A stretch of DNA of 64,000 nucleotides from Kangiella marina (lineage in GTDB: Bacteria; Pseudomonadota; Gammaproteobacteria; Enterobacterales; Kangiellaceae). How positions within the stretch are numbered: the stretch's first letter is position 1; each line of letters starts with the position of its first letter. This document shows positions 43,763 through 52,744 of this stretch, piece by piece. Made by a program: the position numbers and the translations under genes. The stretch covers positions 124,001 through 188,000 of the forward strand of contig NZ_BAABFV010000002.1 of NCBI RefSeq assembly GCF_039541235.1. The letters are read 5' to 3'. Below the pieces are notes generated by a model. It saw only the letters and a program-made list of their open reading frames with translations, was not told the origin of the DNA and did no database searches.

Positions 43763-43783
43763 CCCCTTGGAGGTGTCTATAAT
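43756..43783 (+). promoter_or_regulatory. Consensus sigma-70 promoter of dbpA
   Basis: TTGACA and TATAAT, both perfect, with a 16-nt spacer; about 118 nt before the start codon. Confidence 0.85.
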
Positions 43784-43900
43784 TCGCATACCTTCAAGAG
43801 CTTGCTCCCAGATCCTACATTCTGGTGCCAGCCAGTAGCTTTATTTCTGCACACCAAGCTTGCTACACTTCATCATAACGACCTCACACGGGACATAACA

Positions 43901-45283
43901 ATGAGCCATGCCGCTTTTACAACGTTAAAGCTTCAACAAGAGCTAATCGCTAATCTAGCCGAGTTAGGATTTGAGGGCATGACCCCAATCCAAGAGCAAG
44001 CGTTACCACACGTACTAGACGGTAAAGATGTCATCGCGCAGGCGAAAACTGGCTCGGGTAAAACCGCGGTGTTTGGGTTAGGCATTCTACAAAAATTAGA
44101 GCCAAAAAATTTCTCGGTGCAATCGGTGGTGATGTGTCCGACGCGTGAACTGGCGGAGCAGGTGGCGGAAGAAATTCGTCGTCTAGCGCGACCCATTCCT
44201 AATATTAAGGTACTAACCTTATGTGGTGGTACGCCGCTAAGGCCACAGGCTGATTCGTTAAAGTTTGGTGCCCATATTGTTGTCGGCACGCCAGGCCGAA
44301 TTTTGGACCATTTAGAGAAGCAAACCTTAGACCTTGATTCAGTCTCAACATTAGTTTTAGACGAAGCGGACAGAATGTTAGACATGGGCTTTGAAGACGC
44401 GATGGAAGCCATCGTCGCTGAAATCCCACGCGCACGACAAACGCTACTATTCAGCGCCACTTACCCTAAAGAGATCCAAGCCATCGCTGATCACGTCATG
44501 GTCGAAGCCGTGTCAGTTAAAGCGGATGATCAGCAAAGCAACCCCAGCATTGAGCAAGACTTTTACCGTATCAGTGATGAAGGAGAGCGTGATGTTGCGG
44601 TGAGATTACTGTTACTACAGTTCCGCCCAGACTCTACAGTGGTCTTTTGTAATACCAAGCGTCACGTTAAAGATTTAACTCAGTATTTAAAAAGTAGCGG
44701 CTTTAGCGTCCTAGCGTTGCATGGCGATCTTGACCAGAAAGAACGTGACCAAGCACTCGTACGCTTCACCAACAACAGCGTCTCGATTATGGTCGCCACC
44801 GACGTTGCGGCTCGCGGGTTAGATATCGACTCACTCGACTTAGTGATTAACTACCATATCGCCAGCGATCCCGAAGTCCACGTGCACCGCATCGGGCGTA
44901 CCGGCCGCGCAGGCAACAAAGGCCACGCCTGCTCAATTGTCATCAATAAAGAAAAGCATAAACTAAAACGCCTTGGCGAATACCTAGGACAAGAATTAGA
45001 AACATTCGGCTTACCCGACACCAAGTTATTAAACCAACCAACCTACAAAGCCCCAATGTCCACCATCCAAATCGACGGCGGCAAAAAGCAAAAACTCCGT
45101 CCCGGCGATATTCTAGGCGCACTCACAGCAGACTACCGTATCGAAGGCAACGACGTCGGCAAAATCCAAATCGCAAACAGCTGGGCCTACGTCGCCGTTA
45201 AAAACGACATCCTCGACGCCGCACTACAACTCCTCAACGGCGGCAAAATGAAAGGCAAAAAGTTCAGAGCACGAAAGATTTAA
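43901..45283 (+). CDS. dbpA: ATP-dependent RNA helicase DbpA
   Basis: DEAD-box helicase acting in large-subunit assembly on 23S rRNA helix 92. 460 residues (E. coli 457). Q motif (GMTPIQEQALP), motif I AKTGSGKT, motif II DEAD, motif III SAT, motif VI HRIGRTGRAG, then the RRM-like rRNA-binding domain (RPGDILGALTADYRIEGNDVGKIQI). Start at MSHAAFTT; the frame is open 33 codons further. The last 160 nt have a diverged second copy at 46076-46240. Confidence 0.96.
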   Translation: MSHAAFTTLKLQQELIANLAELGFEGMTPIQEQALPHVLDGKDVIAQAKTGSGKTAVFGLGILQKLEPKNFSVQSVVMCPTRELAEQVAEEIRRLARPIPNIKVLTLCGGTPLRPQADSLKFGAHIVVGTPGRILDHLEKQTLDLDSVSTLVLDEADRMLDMGFEDAMEAIVAEIPRARQTLLFSATYPKEIQAIADHVMVEAVSVKADDQQSNPSIEQDFYRISDEGERDVAVRLLLLQFRPDSTVVFCNTKRHVKDLTQYLKSSGFSVLALHGDLDQKERDQALVRFTNNSVSIMVATDVAARGLDIDSLDLVINYHIASDPEVHVHRIGRTGRAGNKGHACSIVINKEKHKLKRLGEYLGQELETFGLPDTKLLNQPTYKAPMSTIQIDGGKKQKLRPGDILGALTADYRIEGNDVGKIQIANSWAYVAVKNDILDAALQLLNGGKMKGKKFRARKI

Positions 45284-45358
45284 GCGGTTATTATCCTTAG
45301 CTCGATTAATATGGAAATAAGAGATAAGCGTTGCTACAACACTGTAGCGGTAATTAAT

Positions 45359-45387
45359 TTGAAAAGTGTAACCAGGTTGGTTACAAT
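45359..45387 (+). promoter_or_regulatory. Promoter and operator of the higBA cassette
   Basis: TTGAAA, 17 nt, TACAAT. The palindrome TGTAACC-AGGTT-GGTTACA (45367-45385) fills the spacer and enters the -10, the expected place for autorepression by HigA. Confidence 0.8.
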
Positions 45388-45418
45388 AGGTTGATGGAGT
45401 GTTGGGAAAGGAGTCTGC

Positions 45419-45700
45419 GTGGCGATAAAAAGTTTTAGAAATAAAAAATTAGAAAAGTTCTTCTATGAGGGAGAGACAAAGGGAATTAGGGCAGATCATC
45501 ATAATAAGCTTGAGCGAATTTTGGATAGACTTGATTCGTCAAAAGAGCCAGAGGATATGAGGTTGCCTGGTTACGCACTGCACAAGCTAGAGCCTAAGCA
45601 ACAAGGGCGGTGGGCAGTTAAGGTAAACGGTAACTGGCGTGTTACATTTGAGTTCGATGATGATGATGCCGTTGTAGTTGATTATGAAGACTACCACTAA
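45419..45700 (+). CDS. higB: HigB/RelE-type toxin
   Basis: 93 residues, GTG start with GGAG 5 nt upstream. Typical HigB/RelE-fold motifs: SFRNKKLEKFFYEG, HHNKLERILDRLDSSKEPEDMRLPGYALHKL, GRWAVKVNGNWRVTFEFDD. These are ribosome-dependent mRNA nucleases. The toxin comes before the antitoxin, the reverse of most TA pairs and characteristic of higBA. Not obviously truncated. Confidence 0.93.
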   Translation: MAIKSFRNKKLEKFFYEGETKGIRADHHNKLERILDRLDSSKEPEDMRLPGYALHKLEPKQQGRWAVKVNGNWRVTFEFDDDDAVVVDYEDYH

Positions 45701-45757
45701 ATAGATGATAGCAGGCCACTGGCCTTAAGCGTTAATAACGCTTTGAATGGAGAAGTT

Positions 45758-46051
45758 ATGAGAAGATTGCGTAAACCCACACACCCGGGCTTAGCGTTCA
45801 AACTGGATGTGCTTGAGCCGATTGGGATGTCAATTTCAAAAGCTGCTACTATGTTAGGCATAACAAGAAAGCACTTATCCAACTTTGTTAATGAGCGAGT
45901 TCCTTGCACACCTGACTTAGCTCATCGCTTAGCTATTTTTACCGAAACAAGTGTGGCTTCTTGGCTAAATATGCAAAATGCTTTGAATATTTGGGAAGAG
46001 GAACAGAAAGGCGACATTCCTGAAGTCGAAAGGCTGGAAGCTTTAGCTTGA
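45758..46051 (+). CDS. higA: HigA-type antitoxin
   Basis: 97 residues with an XRE-family helix-turn-helix (MSISKAATMLGITRKHLSNFVNERVPCTPDLAHRLAIFTETSVASWLNMQ). PTHPGLAFKLDVLEPIGMS is the standard HigA/VapI start. It neutralises HigB and should bind the palindrome in the promoter. Start at the ATG after GGAG, 57 nt past higB. Confidence 0.93.
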   Translation: MRRLRKPTHPGLAFKLDVLEPIGMSISKAATMLGITRKHLSNFVNERVPCTPDLAHRLAIFTETSVASWLNMQNALNIWEEEQKGDIPEVERLEALA

Positions 46052-46075
46052 AAATATAAAGCTATATTTACATTG

Positions 46076-46240
46076 ACCAGCAATTATCGCATCGAAGGCA
46101 GCAACGTTGGCAAAATCCAAATCGCCAACAGCTGAGCCTACGTCGCCGTCAAAACCGACATCCTCGACGCCGCATTACAACTTCTTAACGGCGGTAAAAT
46201 GAGAGGCAAAAAAAGTTTAGAGAAAGGAAAGTTTAAATAA
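46076..46240 (+). pseudogene. Displaced remnant of a dbpA 3' end
   Basis: Encodes NYRIEGSNVGKIQIANS, stop, AYVAVKTDILDAALQLLNGGKMRGKK, matching the last ~50 codons of the intact DbpA gene at 45283. DNA identity is about 85 percent, with many changes at third codon positions (TAC/TAT, CGT/CGC, GTC/GTT, CTC/CTT). It therefore evolved as coding DNA before TGG became TGA. With the intact end it brackets the higBA cassette, as if foreign DNA entered the end of dbpA and brought its own replacement C-terminus. Confidence 0.85.
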
Positions 46241-46288
46241 ATGTGTCTGTCTCCATCAACTCTATAGAACTATTGAGGATTAAACTTT

Positions 46289-46870
46289 ATGAAATACATA
46301 GTGTTGATAACGTTACTAGTCTCAGTAATGCATCATTCTAGAGGGGAACAATCACCCGAAAATCTGATGATGCAGAGCCGTATTTATACCGAAGCTTATT
46401 ATAGATACTTTGACTTAAACTCAAGCAGTAACCACGACTTATATTTTTTACAGACTGGAACGAAAAATTCAGAAACAAAGCTGTATTTATATAACTTTAA
46501 GGATAAAAAAATAGATGCTTTACATTCTCTAGGAAAGCCAATTAAGGAGCAGTTTTATGATATTCTCAATACTTCGCCAAAATTGATGTTCGTTGAAGCA
46601 GCTAAGCTAGTTGAAGTGGAAAAATTTGAGTTTGATAGTACAAACTGCTCAGAAGTGTTTGAAATGCTTAATTACATTAATCTCCCCTTTGATGCGGAGG
46701 AAATAACACCTCTTGAAATCAAGTTTGACGCACCGAGTTATATTGTTCAGCAGAGAAAGGGAAAAGAGGAGCTTATGATTGAGACGGTATCCACACTTAT
46801 TAGTTCTGTGACTATAGTTAAAGAACTAATAACAATAAATAATATGCTTGTGGACTGTATAAAGAAGTAA
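46289..46870 (+). CDS. Exported protein of unknown function
   Basis: 193 residues. Signal peptide (2-19, YIVLITLLVSVMHHSRG) and a mature part rich in Glu, Lys and aromatic residues (TEAYYRYFDLNSSSNHDLYFLQTG). Two cysteines (NCSEVF, and VDCIKK at the end). Clearly more AT-rich than the housekeeping genes around it, consistent with acquisition together with the higBA cassette. No family recognised. Confidence 0.65.
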   Translation: MKYIVLITLLVSVMHHSRGEQSPENLMMQSRIYTEAYYRYFDLNSSSNHDLYFLQTGTKNSETKLYLYNFKDKKIDALHSLGKPIKEQFYDILNTSPKLMFVEAAKLVEVEKFEFDSTNCSEVFEMLNYINLPFDAEEITPLEIKFDAPSYIVQQRKGKEELMIETVSTLISSVTIVKELITINNMLVDCIKK

Positions 46871-47023
46871 TGCTAGACCGCTGTCACTGAGGAGGTTATT
46901 TTGTAAGAAAATGAAGCCTAATATACTGATTTGGTAGGACAGTTATAAGTAAAGTATCAGTATGGTTTTGTTAAAGCCCTTTGCTCGTGGACTTAGGGTG
47001 GACTTACAGAAAACTTCATAAAT

Positions 47024-47059
47024 AAAAAAGGCTTACAGATTGCTCTGTAAGCCTTTTTT
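47024..47059. terminator. Terminator of tRNA-Met, symmetrical
   Basis: AAAAAAGGCTTACAG-ATTGCT-CTGTAAGCCTTTTTT; serves the minus-strand tRNA and could end the plus-strand transcript of the 46289 gene. Confidence 0.88.
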
Positions 47060-47063
47060 AATA

Positions 47064-47140
47064 TGGTAGCTATGGGTGGACTTGAACCACCGACCCCAGC
47101 ATTATGAATGCTGTGCTCTAACCAGCTGAGCTACATAGCC
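47064..47140 (-). tRNA. tRNA-Met (CAT), elongator
   Basis: 77 nt including encoded CCA. Acceptor GGCTATG pairs with CATAGCT (one G-T at the end). D-arm GCTCAGCTGGTTAGAGC, anticodon stem CAGCA/TGCTG with loop TTCATAA, T-arm GGTGG-TTCAAGT-CCACC. The base-paired 5' end (G at position 1) excludes an initiator tRNA. Confidence 0.95.
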
Positions 47141-47249
47141 TTAATTCAGTGGCGCGTATTTTCGTGATTTCGGGGCTTTATGTCAAGCCTAAAACGATAA
47201 AACAATCAGATTTTTTTCTTTAATCGGAAGTCCGATCTTTATGAGCCGA

Positions 47250-47281
47250 GATTACCCGGTCCAGCCGGGTAATGACGTGCT
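47250..47281. repeat. Palindromic intergenic repeat near ychF
   Basis: TTACCCGG-TCCAG-CCGGGTAA followed by TGACGTGCT, i.e. AGCACGTCA plus hairpin on the minus strand. The same AGCACGTCAT leader precedes the hairpin at 31131. Confidence 0.65.
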
Positions 47282-47312
47282 ATTTTAAAATATACGCCTT
47301 TTTTGTAATCGG

Positions 47313-48404
47313 TTATACGTTGAATCGGAAGTGCATGACGTCGCCGTCTTTGACGATGTAGTCTTTGCCTTCTAGGCGCCATTTTCCGGCTTCTTTGGCG
47401 CCTGCTTCGCCGTTTCCAGCGATGTAGTCGTCATAAGCGACGACTTCGGCGCGGATAAAGCCTTTTTCGAAGTCTGTGTGTATCACGCCAGCAGCTTGTG
47501 GGGCTGTGGCGCCGACTTTAACTTGCCATGCGCGAACTTCTTTTTCGCCAGCAGTGAAGTAGGTCTGTAGTTCTAGTAAGTTGTAACCAGCGCGGATTAC
47601 GCGGTTTAAACCTGGCTCTTCTTGGCCTAAGTCGGCTAGGAAGTCGATTTTGTCTTCATCATCCAGCGCAGCGATTTCAGATTCGATAGAGGCGCAGATA
47701 GGCACCACTTCGGCGTTTTCTGAGGCTGCGAACTCGCGAACTTGGTCTAAGAGAGGGTTGTCTTCAAAACCATCTTCGCTGACGTTGGCGATGTACATAG
47801 TTGGCTTAATCGTGATCAGCTGAAACTTGCGCATCAGTTTGCGCTCGTCTTTGTCCAGGTCCATGCTACGAAGGGCGTTGCCTTCGTCTAAGCAGGCTTT
47901 GGCTTTCTCTAACAGCTCTAATTCGATTTTAGCGTCTTTGTCGCCGCTTTTAGCGACTTTCGCCGTTTTAATCATGCGCTTTTCTACCGCTTCTAAATCC
48001 GCTAGTGCTAATTCGGTGTTAATGGTGTCGATGTCAGCCAGTGGATCAACTTTACCATCTACGTGTACGACGTCGTCGTTGGTGAAGCAGCGAACCACGT
48101 GGGCGATAGCGTGAGTTTCGCGGATGTTGGCGAGGAACTTGTTACCTAAGCCTTCGCCTTTCGAGGCGCCTGCCACTAGGCCTGCGATGTCTACGAATTC
48201 CATCGTGGCCGGCAAGATCTTCTGTGGCTTAGCAATTGCTGAAATAGCGTCTAAACGCGGGTCAGGAATTGGCACCACGCCAGTATTCGGTTCAATAGTA
48301 CAGAAAGGGTAGTTGGCAGCGTCGATGCCTGCGTCAGTCAGTGCATTGAAGAGTGTTGATTTTCCAACATTGGGCAAGCCCACGATTCCACAATTTAGTG
48401 CCAT
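47313..48404 (-). CDS. ychF: Redox-regulated ATPase YchF
   Basis: Obg-family P-loop protein (OLA1 homologue) that binds ribosomes and prefers ATP. 363 residues, standard length. G1 [12 protein letters not shown], switch region [11 protein letters not shown]3 DIAGLV, the NVSED (in place of NKxD) motif that explains ATP preference, and the C-terminal TGS domain ([20 protein letters not shown]). Last gene of prs-rplY-pth-ychF, 26 nt after pth. Confidence 0.97.
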   Translation of the reverse strand: MALNCGIVGLPNVGKSTLFNALTDAGIDAANYPFCTIEPNTGVVPIPDPRLDAISAIAKPQKILPATMEFVDIAGLVAGASKGEGLGNKFLANIRETHAIAHVVRCFTNDDVVHVDGKVDPLADIDTINTELALADLEAVEKRMIKTAKVAKSGDKDAKIELELLEKAKACLDEGNALRSMDLDKDERKLMRKFQLITIKPTMYIANVSEDGFEDNPLLDQVREFAASENAEVVPICASIESEIAALDDEDKIDFLADLGQEEPGLNRVIRAGYNLLELQTYFTAGEKEVRAWQVKVGATAPQAAGVIHTDFEKGFIRAEVVAYDDYIAGNGEAGAKEAGKWRLEGKDYIVKDGDVMHFRFNV

Positions 48405-48430
48405 GTTACTTCTCTCTACGATTGATTGGG

Positions 48431-49024
48431 TTATTCAGCGCCTGCTTTTACGCTGTGTAGTCGATGTACGGCTTTGTCCCAGTCGCCATTTAAAAGCGTT
48501 GGGGTTTCGCGTACGGCTTCATCGATGGCGAGGTTGATGGCGTTACGATCATCAGGACTCGGTTTTCCAAGCACGTATCCCGTGACTTGGCTTTTATGTC
48601 CTGGATGGCCGATGCCAACGCGCAAGCGCATGAAGTCTTTGTTGTTACCTAATTTACTGACGGTGTCACGTAAACCGTTGTGACCGCCGTGTCCGCCACC
48701 TTTTTTGAGCTTTAGCGTACCCGGATCGATATCCAGTTCGTCGTGAGCGACGAGGATTTCTTCGGGGTTAATTTTATAAAAGTTAGCGACGGCCTGAATG
48801 GCTTTGCCACTTAGATTCATAAAGGTGGAGGGGATTAATAATTTGATCTCTTCAGAGCCAATTAAGCCTTTGGCGAATAGGCCATGGAACTTACTTTCGA
48901 CTTTGAAGGGGATGTTATACGCGCGTGCCAGTTCTTCGACATACCAGGCACCAGCGTTATGACGGGTATCTTGATATTGTGAGCCTGGATTGGCCAGGCC
49001 CACAATTAACTTGATGCTAGACAC
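48431..49024 (-). CDS. pth: Peptidyl-tRNA hydrolase
   Basis: Releases peptides from prematurely dropped peptidyl-tRNA. [21 protein letters not shown] holds Asn and the catalytic His; also [38 protein letters not shown] place the start at a GTG ([10 protein letters not shown]), giving 197 residues as in E. coli (194), with GGA 9 nt upstream; a TTG ten codons earlier has no ribosome site. Between rplY and ychF as is common. Confidence 0.95.
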   Translation of the reverse strand: MSSIKLIVGLANPGSQYQDTRHNAGAWYVEELARAYNIPFKVESKFHGLFAKGLIGSEEIKLLIPSTFMNLSGKAIQAVANFYKINPEEILVAHDELDIDPGTLKLKKGGGHGGHNGLRDTVSKLGNNKDFMRLRVGIGHPGHKSQVTGYVLGKPSPDDRNAINLAIDEAVRETPTLLNGDWDKAVHRLHSVKAGAE

Positions 49025-49072
49025 AGGATTGATTCCAAGGTCTAACGAAGGCAAGACAGGGTGAACGAAGAG

Positions 49073-49762
49073 TTACTCTTCGTTCTTTTCCTCAGCGTCG
49101 CCGCCTTCATCATCTTTCTGCTCGCTAGCTGGAACTTCAGTTTCATCAACTTCGTCAGCGTCTTCTTCAACTTCTTCAACCGCTGGCGGTACCATGTTAG
49201 CAACAGTTAGGTCGTTTTCTTCAACATCACCGTGCATGAAGGCAACTAGCTCAACGCCTTCTGGTAATGTGATTTCGCTTAAGTGGATAGAATCACCAAT
49301 GTTCATCTCACCTAGGTCAACTTCGATGTACTCAGGTAAGTTACGTGGACGACATGAGATCTCAACCGTTGTTAATTGGTGAGACATTACGCCACCATCT
49401 TTCTTACCAGGTGCTTTCTCTTCGTTGATGAAGTGTAATGGAACGTTAGCTTCCATGTTCTCACCACGAACGATGCGCTTGAAGTCAACGTGAAGAAGCT
49501 TCAATTTGAACGGGTGGCGCTGAAGGTCTTTGATAAGAACTTCTTCAGTTTCACCATCAATGTCCAAGTTGATGATTGAAGAGTATGCTGCTTCATCATC
49601 CAACATGTTGTTGATTTCGTCATGGTCAAGAGTGATCGACTTAGCGTCTTCTTTACCGCCATATACGATGGCAGGGATTTTGTCCGCAAGGCGACGTAGG
49701 CGGCGGCTCGCACCTTTCCCTATATCGCTGCGTGATTCAGCTTTTAAATTAAATTCGCTCAT
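49073..49762 (-). CDS. rplY: 50S ribosomal protein L25, long (CTC/TL5) form
   Basis: Binds 5S rRNA. About 229 residues: the L25 domain (MSEFNLKAESRSDIGKGASRRLRR, IPAIVYGG) plus the beta-rich TL5 C-terminal domain (SHQLTTVEISCRPRNLPEYIEVDLGEMNIGDSIHLSEI), and a very acidic tail of about 35 residues. Start at the ATG after GGAG. The short E. coli form lacks the second domain. Confidence 0.96.
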   Translation of the reverse strand: MSEFNLKAESRSDIGKGASRRLRRLADKIPAIVYGGKEDAKSITLDHDEINNMLDDEAAYSSIINLDIDGETEEVLIKDLQRHPFKLKLLHVDFKRIVRGENMEANVPLHFINEEKAPGKKDGGVMSHQLTTVEISCRPRNLPEYIEVDLGEMNIGDSIHLSEITLPEGVELVAFMHGDVEENDLTVANMVPPAVEEVEEDADEVDETEVPASEQKDDEGGDAEEKNEE

Positions 49763-49937
49763 TGTGTTTCTCCACAAGTTGAGTAAGTAAAAGGTTAAGC
49801 CTTGCGACCAGGCTCAACCCGAAAAATCGGACGCGAATTATACCGTGATCCAAAAGCAATAAGCCAGCCTAAATCTTGATAAATTCAAGGTTTTTGGGGA
49901 TTTTGGCGTATTTTTTTCATCAAACGACGTCAGATAC

Positions 49938-49966
49938 AAAAATCCCGCGGCAAGGCGCGGGATTTT
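49938..49966 (-). terminator. Terminator after prs
   Basis: AAAATCCCGCG-6 nt-CGCGGGATTTT, with T tract on the minus strand, between prs and rplY. rplY-pth-ychF therefore probably have their own promoter or depend on read-through. Confidence 0.85.
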
Positions 49967-50013
49967 AGGTGTTCGAGCAGTAGGGGGGAGTGTCGCAGCC
50001 CTAGTCTAAAAAC

Positions 50014-50961
50014 TTAGTCCAAGAACATTGTTGAAATCGACTCTTCGGTGTTTACACGGCGAATCGACTCACCAAGCAATGGTGCTAAATCAAGCACTTC
50101 AATACGATCACAGGTTTTCGCATCATCGCTCAACGGGATGGTGTTGGTGATGACGAGTGCGTCTAGTGCTGAGTTGTTCAGGTTATCAATCGCTTTACCT
50201 GAAAGGACTGGGTGCGTTGCGTATGCGGATACGCTGTTGGCGCCGTTGTCTTTCAAGGCTTTCGCCGCTTGGCAAAGCGTACCGGCGGTATCAACCATGT
50301 CATCAACGATAACACAGTCACGACCAGCAACATCACCGATGATGTTCATCACGCCAACTTCGTTCGCGCGTGGACGACGTTTATCGATAATCGATAGGTC
50401 GGCATCATCTAAACGTTTCGCAATAGCGCGAGCACGAACAACACCGCCAACGTCAGGAGAAACAACCATCAGGTTTTTACCCGACTGAGAAGCGATATGG
50501 TCGAGAAGCACTGGTGTGGCGTAAACGTTATCTACTGGAATGTTGAAGAAACCCTGGATTTGGTCAGCGTGTAAGTCAACTGTCAGTACGCGATCAAAGC
50601 CAACGCCGCTGATCATGTCAGCAACAACTTTAGCACTAATCGGTACACGCGCTGAGCGAACTCGGCGATCTTGACGTGCATAACCAAAATAAGGAACAAC
50701 GGCTGTAATACGCTTGGCAGAAGCACGCTTTAACGCGTCAGCCATAATGATCAACTCCATCAAGTTGTCATTCGTAGGCGCACAGGTTGATTGAATAATG
50801 AAAACGTCTTTACCACGAACATTCTCAAGGATTTCAACATTACATTCGCCATCGCTAAAGCTAGACGTGTTGATTTTACCAAGAGGAACTTTTAAGTAAG
50901 TGGAAATACGTTGAGCGAGATCAGGAGTGGCGTTACCACTGAAAAGCATTAAATCTGACAT
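50014..50961 (-). CDS. prs: Ribose-phosphate pyrophosphokinase
   Basis: Makes PRPP from ribose 5-phosphate and ATP for nucleotides, His and Trp. 315 residues exactly as in E. coli. [41 protein letters not shown] (ATP and catalytic residues), and the PRPP loop [14 protein letters not shown]. Downstream of tRNA-Gln, as in many gammaproteobacteria. Confidence 0.98.
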   Translation of the reverse strand: MSDLMLFSGNATPDLAQRISTYLKVPLGKINTSSFSDGECNVEILENVRGKDVFIIQSTCAPTNDNLMELIIMADALKRASAKRITAVVPYFGYARQDRRVRSARVPISAKVVADMISGVGFDRVLTVDLHADQIQGFFNIPVDNVYATPVLLDHIASQSGKNLMVVSPDVGGVVRARAIAKRLDDADLSIIDKRRPRANEVGVMNIIGDVAGRDCVIVDDMVDTAGTLCQAAKALKDNGANSVSAYATHPVLSGKAIDNLNNSALDALVITNTIPLSDDAKTCDRIEVLDLAPLLGESIRRVNTEESISTMFLD

Positions 50962-51026
50962 CGGAAAGCCCTGTGTTTTGCCCCAAATTCACAAGCAGAG
51001 AGTTGATGTTTAAACGTAAAGAAAAA

Positions 51027-51101
51027 TGGCAGGGGTAGCTGGATTTGAACCAACGAATGGCGGCATCAAAAGCCGCTGCCTTACCGCTTGGCGATACCCC
51101 T
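51027..51101 (-). tRNA. tRNA-Gln (TTG)
   Basis: 75 nt with encoded CCA. Acceptor AGGGGTA/TACCCCT, D-arm GCCAAGCGGTAAGGC, anticodon stem GCGGC/GCCGC with loop TTTTGAT, T-arm GTTGG-TTCAAAT-CCAGC with one mismatch. Lies between ispE and prs, its usual place. Confidence 0.95.
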
Positions 51102-51114
51102 GCAATGTAGCACC

Positions 51115-51987
51115 TTAAACGAGCGGCGAAGTGTTAATACCTCGTGCTGTTAAGGTTAGCCAGCGCTGCTTGCACAGTGCCGCTATTTTACGGACTTCTC
51201 GCTCATTGTCAAAGGTTAAGAACACACAACTACCAGTTCCTGTCAGCGTTGCTTTTCCAAATTTACTAAGAAACTCAAGGGCTTCCCGGACTTCTGGATA
51301 AAGCTCTGCGACAAGAGGCTCAAAGGCGTTGTAACCAAGTTCTAAACTTGCCTCTGTGCGAGTGGCGCGTAATTTAATCGGTTTATTGTCTCTTGTCAAC
51401 GCTGGATGCGAAAAAATTTCCGAAGTGTTTATTTTTACATCAGGATAGACAATTAAATACCACTTTGGGGGCATTTGGGTCTCGGTTAAAATTTCACCAA
51501 TCCCTTCCGCCCACGCAGTTTTTCCTTTGACGAAAACCGGTACATCTGCCCCTAGATTTTTGCCAATGTCACACAGCTGCGAATTAGAAAGCTGCAAATC
51601 CCATAAATGGTTAAGCGCGACCAAGGTTGTCGCGGCATCCGAACTGCCGCCGCCAAGACCTGCGCCTGACGGAAGGTTTTTATTGAGCACGATGTCTGCG
51701 CCTTGCTGCGCCTCTTTATAGTCGGATAACGCGCGGGCTGCTTTTACGATGAGGTTGTCGTCACTCGGTACTTCGTCGTATTCTGACTGGAGCGTGATGT
51801 GGCCGGTGAGGTTTGGCTTGATCCAAATTTCATCACCACAATCCAGCAGTTGGAATAAGGTTTGCAATTCATGGTAGCCATCATCACGGCGGCCTAAGAT
51901 ACGCAGTTCTAGATTCAGCTTGGCTGGAGCTGGCCAATAGGAGTAACTATGTTCGTTGGTATAACCCGCTTCATGCGAAAAGGTCAT
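51115..51987 (-). CDS. ispE: 4-diphosphocytidyl-2-C-methyl-D-erythritol kinase
   Basis: GHMP kinase of the MEP isoprenoid pathway. 290 residues. WPAPAKLNLELRILGRRDDGYHELQTLFQLLD is the substrate region, LPSGAGLGGGSSDAATTLVALNHLW the ATP loop, and TGTGSCVFLTF the third GHMP motif. Starts 3 nt after lolB. Confidence 0.96.
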   Translation of the reverse strand: MTFSHEAGYTNEHSYSYWPAPAKLNLELRILGRRDDGYHELQTLFQLLDCGDEIWIKPNLTGHITLQSEYDEVPSDDNLIVKAARALSDYKEAQQGADIVLNKNLPSGAGLGGGSSDAATTLVALNHLWDLQLSNSQLCDIGKNLGADVPVFVKGKTAWAEGIGEILTETQMPPKWYLIVYPDVKINTSEIFSHPALTRDNKPIKLRATRTEASLELGYNAFEPLVAELYPEVREALEFLSKFGKATLTGTGSCVFLTFDNEREVRKIAALCKQRWLTLTARGINTSPLV

Positions 51988-51990
51988 TGG

Positions 51991-52662
51991 TTAGTCTCCG
52001 CTGACAGCTATTTCCCACGAGCGAATCGATAAGGCAATTTTGTTAGGCCCTTGGACGATGCGTATTTTGTCTGGCATTTTTAGGTTGATGGTTTTGTCAC
52101 CGTCGGTTCCGTTACCAGCTATAGGTAATTCAGCATCTTGGTAACGTACAAAACTGACCACGTAATCGAGGTACTTAATTTGTTGTAAAGTACCGTCTGC
52201 GTTAATCAGTAAGTCGCTTTTGTTGATGCCGGTGGGTAAGCCTTTGATCCAGTCTTGCATCAGCGAGACTGGAATATTCCAGCCAGAAACGCCATAAAGT
52301 AATTCGCGTGCATCGTAGCCTTGATAGTGTTCGTCATCAGCAGTGTCTAGTGTGCTGAGGTTCGGCTGCACCTTTAGAATCATGTAGGTTTGGCCAAAAG
52401 CGCCGTACATGCGGAAAGTAAAACGGTTCGGTTCTTGTTGCTGCCATATAAAGTTGGAAGAAAAGCTATCTTCTGGGTGGGTAATGCCGATACGCCCCTT
52501 CAATTGATACGTTTCAAAGGTTTTCAAGCGCTTGTAATGCTTTTGCCACAAGGGATCGTCCCAAACGGTGGTTTCTTGCTTAACCGGCGTTGTTTCACAA
52601 GCCGCTAAAAAAAGAATCAATGAGGCGGTTATAACGAGGTTTTTTATCATTGTTATCGGCAT
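51991..52662 (-). CDS. lolB: Outer membrane lipoprotein insertion factor LolB
   Basis: Receives lipoproteins from LolA and inserts them in the outer membrane; itself a lipoprotein (lipobox LAAC at about 19-22). 223 residues. Family features: YQLKGRIGITHPEDSFSSNFIWQQ, FGQTYMILKVQPN, ARELLYGVSGWNIPVSLMQDWIKGLP. Start may be the first ATG or the one four codons later. Upstream of ispE as usual. Confidence 0.92.
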   Translation of the reverse strand: MPITMIKNLVITASLILFLAACETTPVKQETTVWDDPLWQKHYKRLKTFETYQLKGRIGITHPEDSFSSNFIWQQQEPNRFTFRMYGAFGQTYMILKVQPNLSTLDTADDEHYQGYDARELLYGVSGWNIPVSLMQDWIKGLPTGINKSDLLINADGTLQQIKYLDYVVSFVRYQDAELPIAGNGTDGDKTINLKMPDKIRIVQGPNKIALSIRSWEIAVSGD

Positions 52663-52744
52663 AAAGTATTAATCACTGGGGTTAGTGTAGCTGAAACGGT
52701 GCTTTTTCAGCATTAAGAATGAATACCGGCTTTCAGTACTCGTT

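Noticed and set aside
46990-47075. Short repeat GGGTGGACTT shared by intergenic DNA and the tRNA-Met gene, as a possible att site
   Set aside because: Only 10 nt, no integrase gene, and the shared part is in the T-arm; likely chance.
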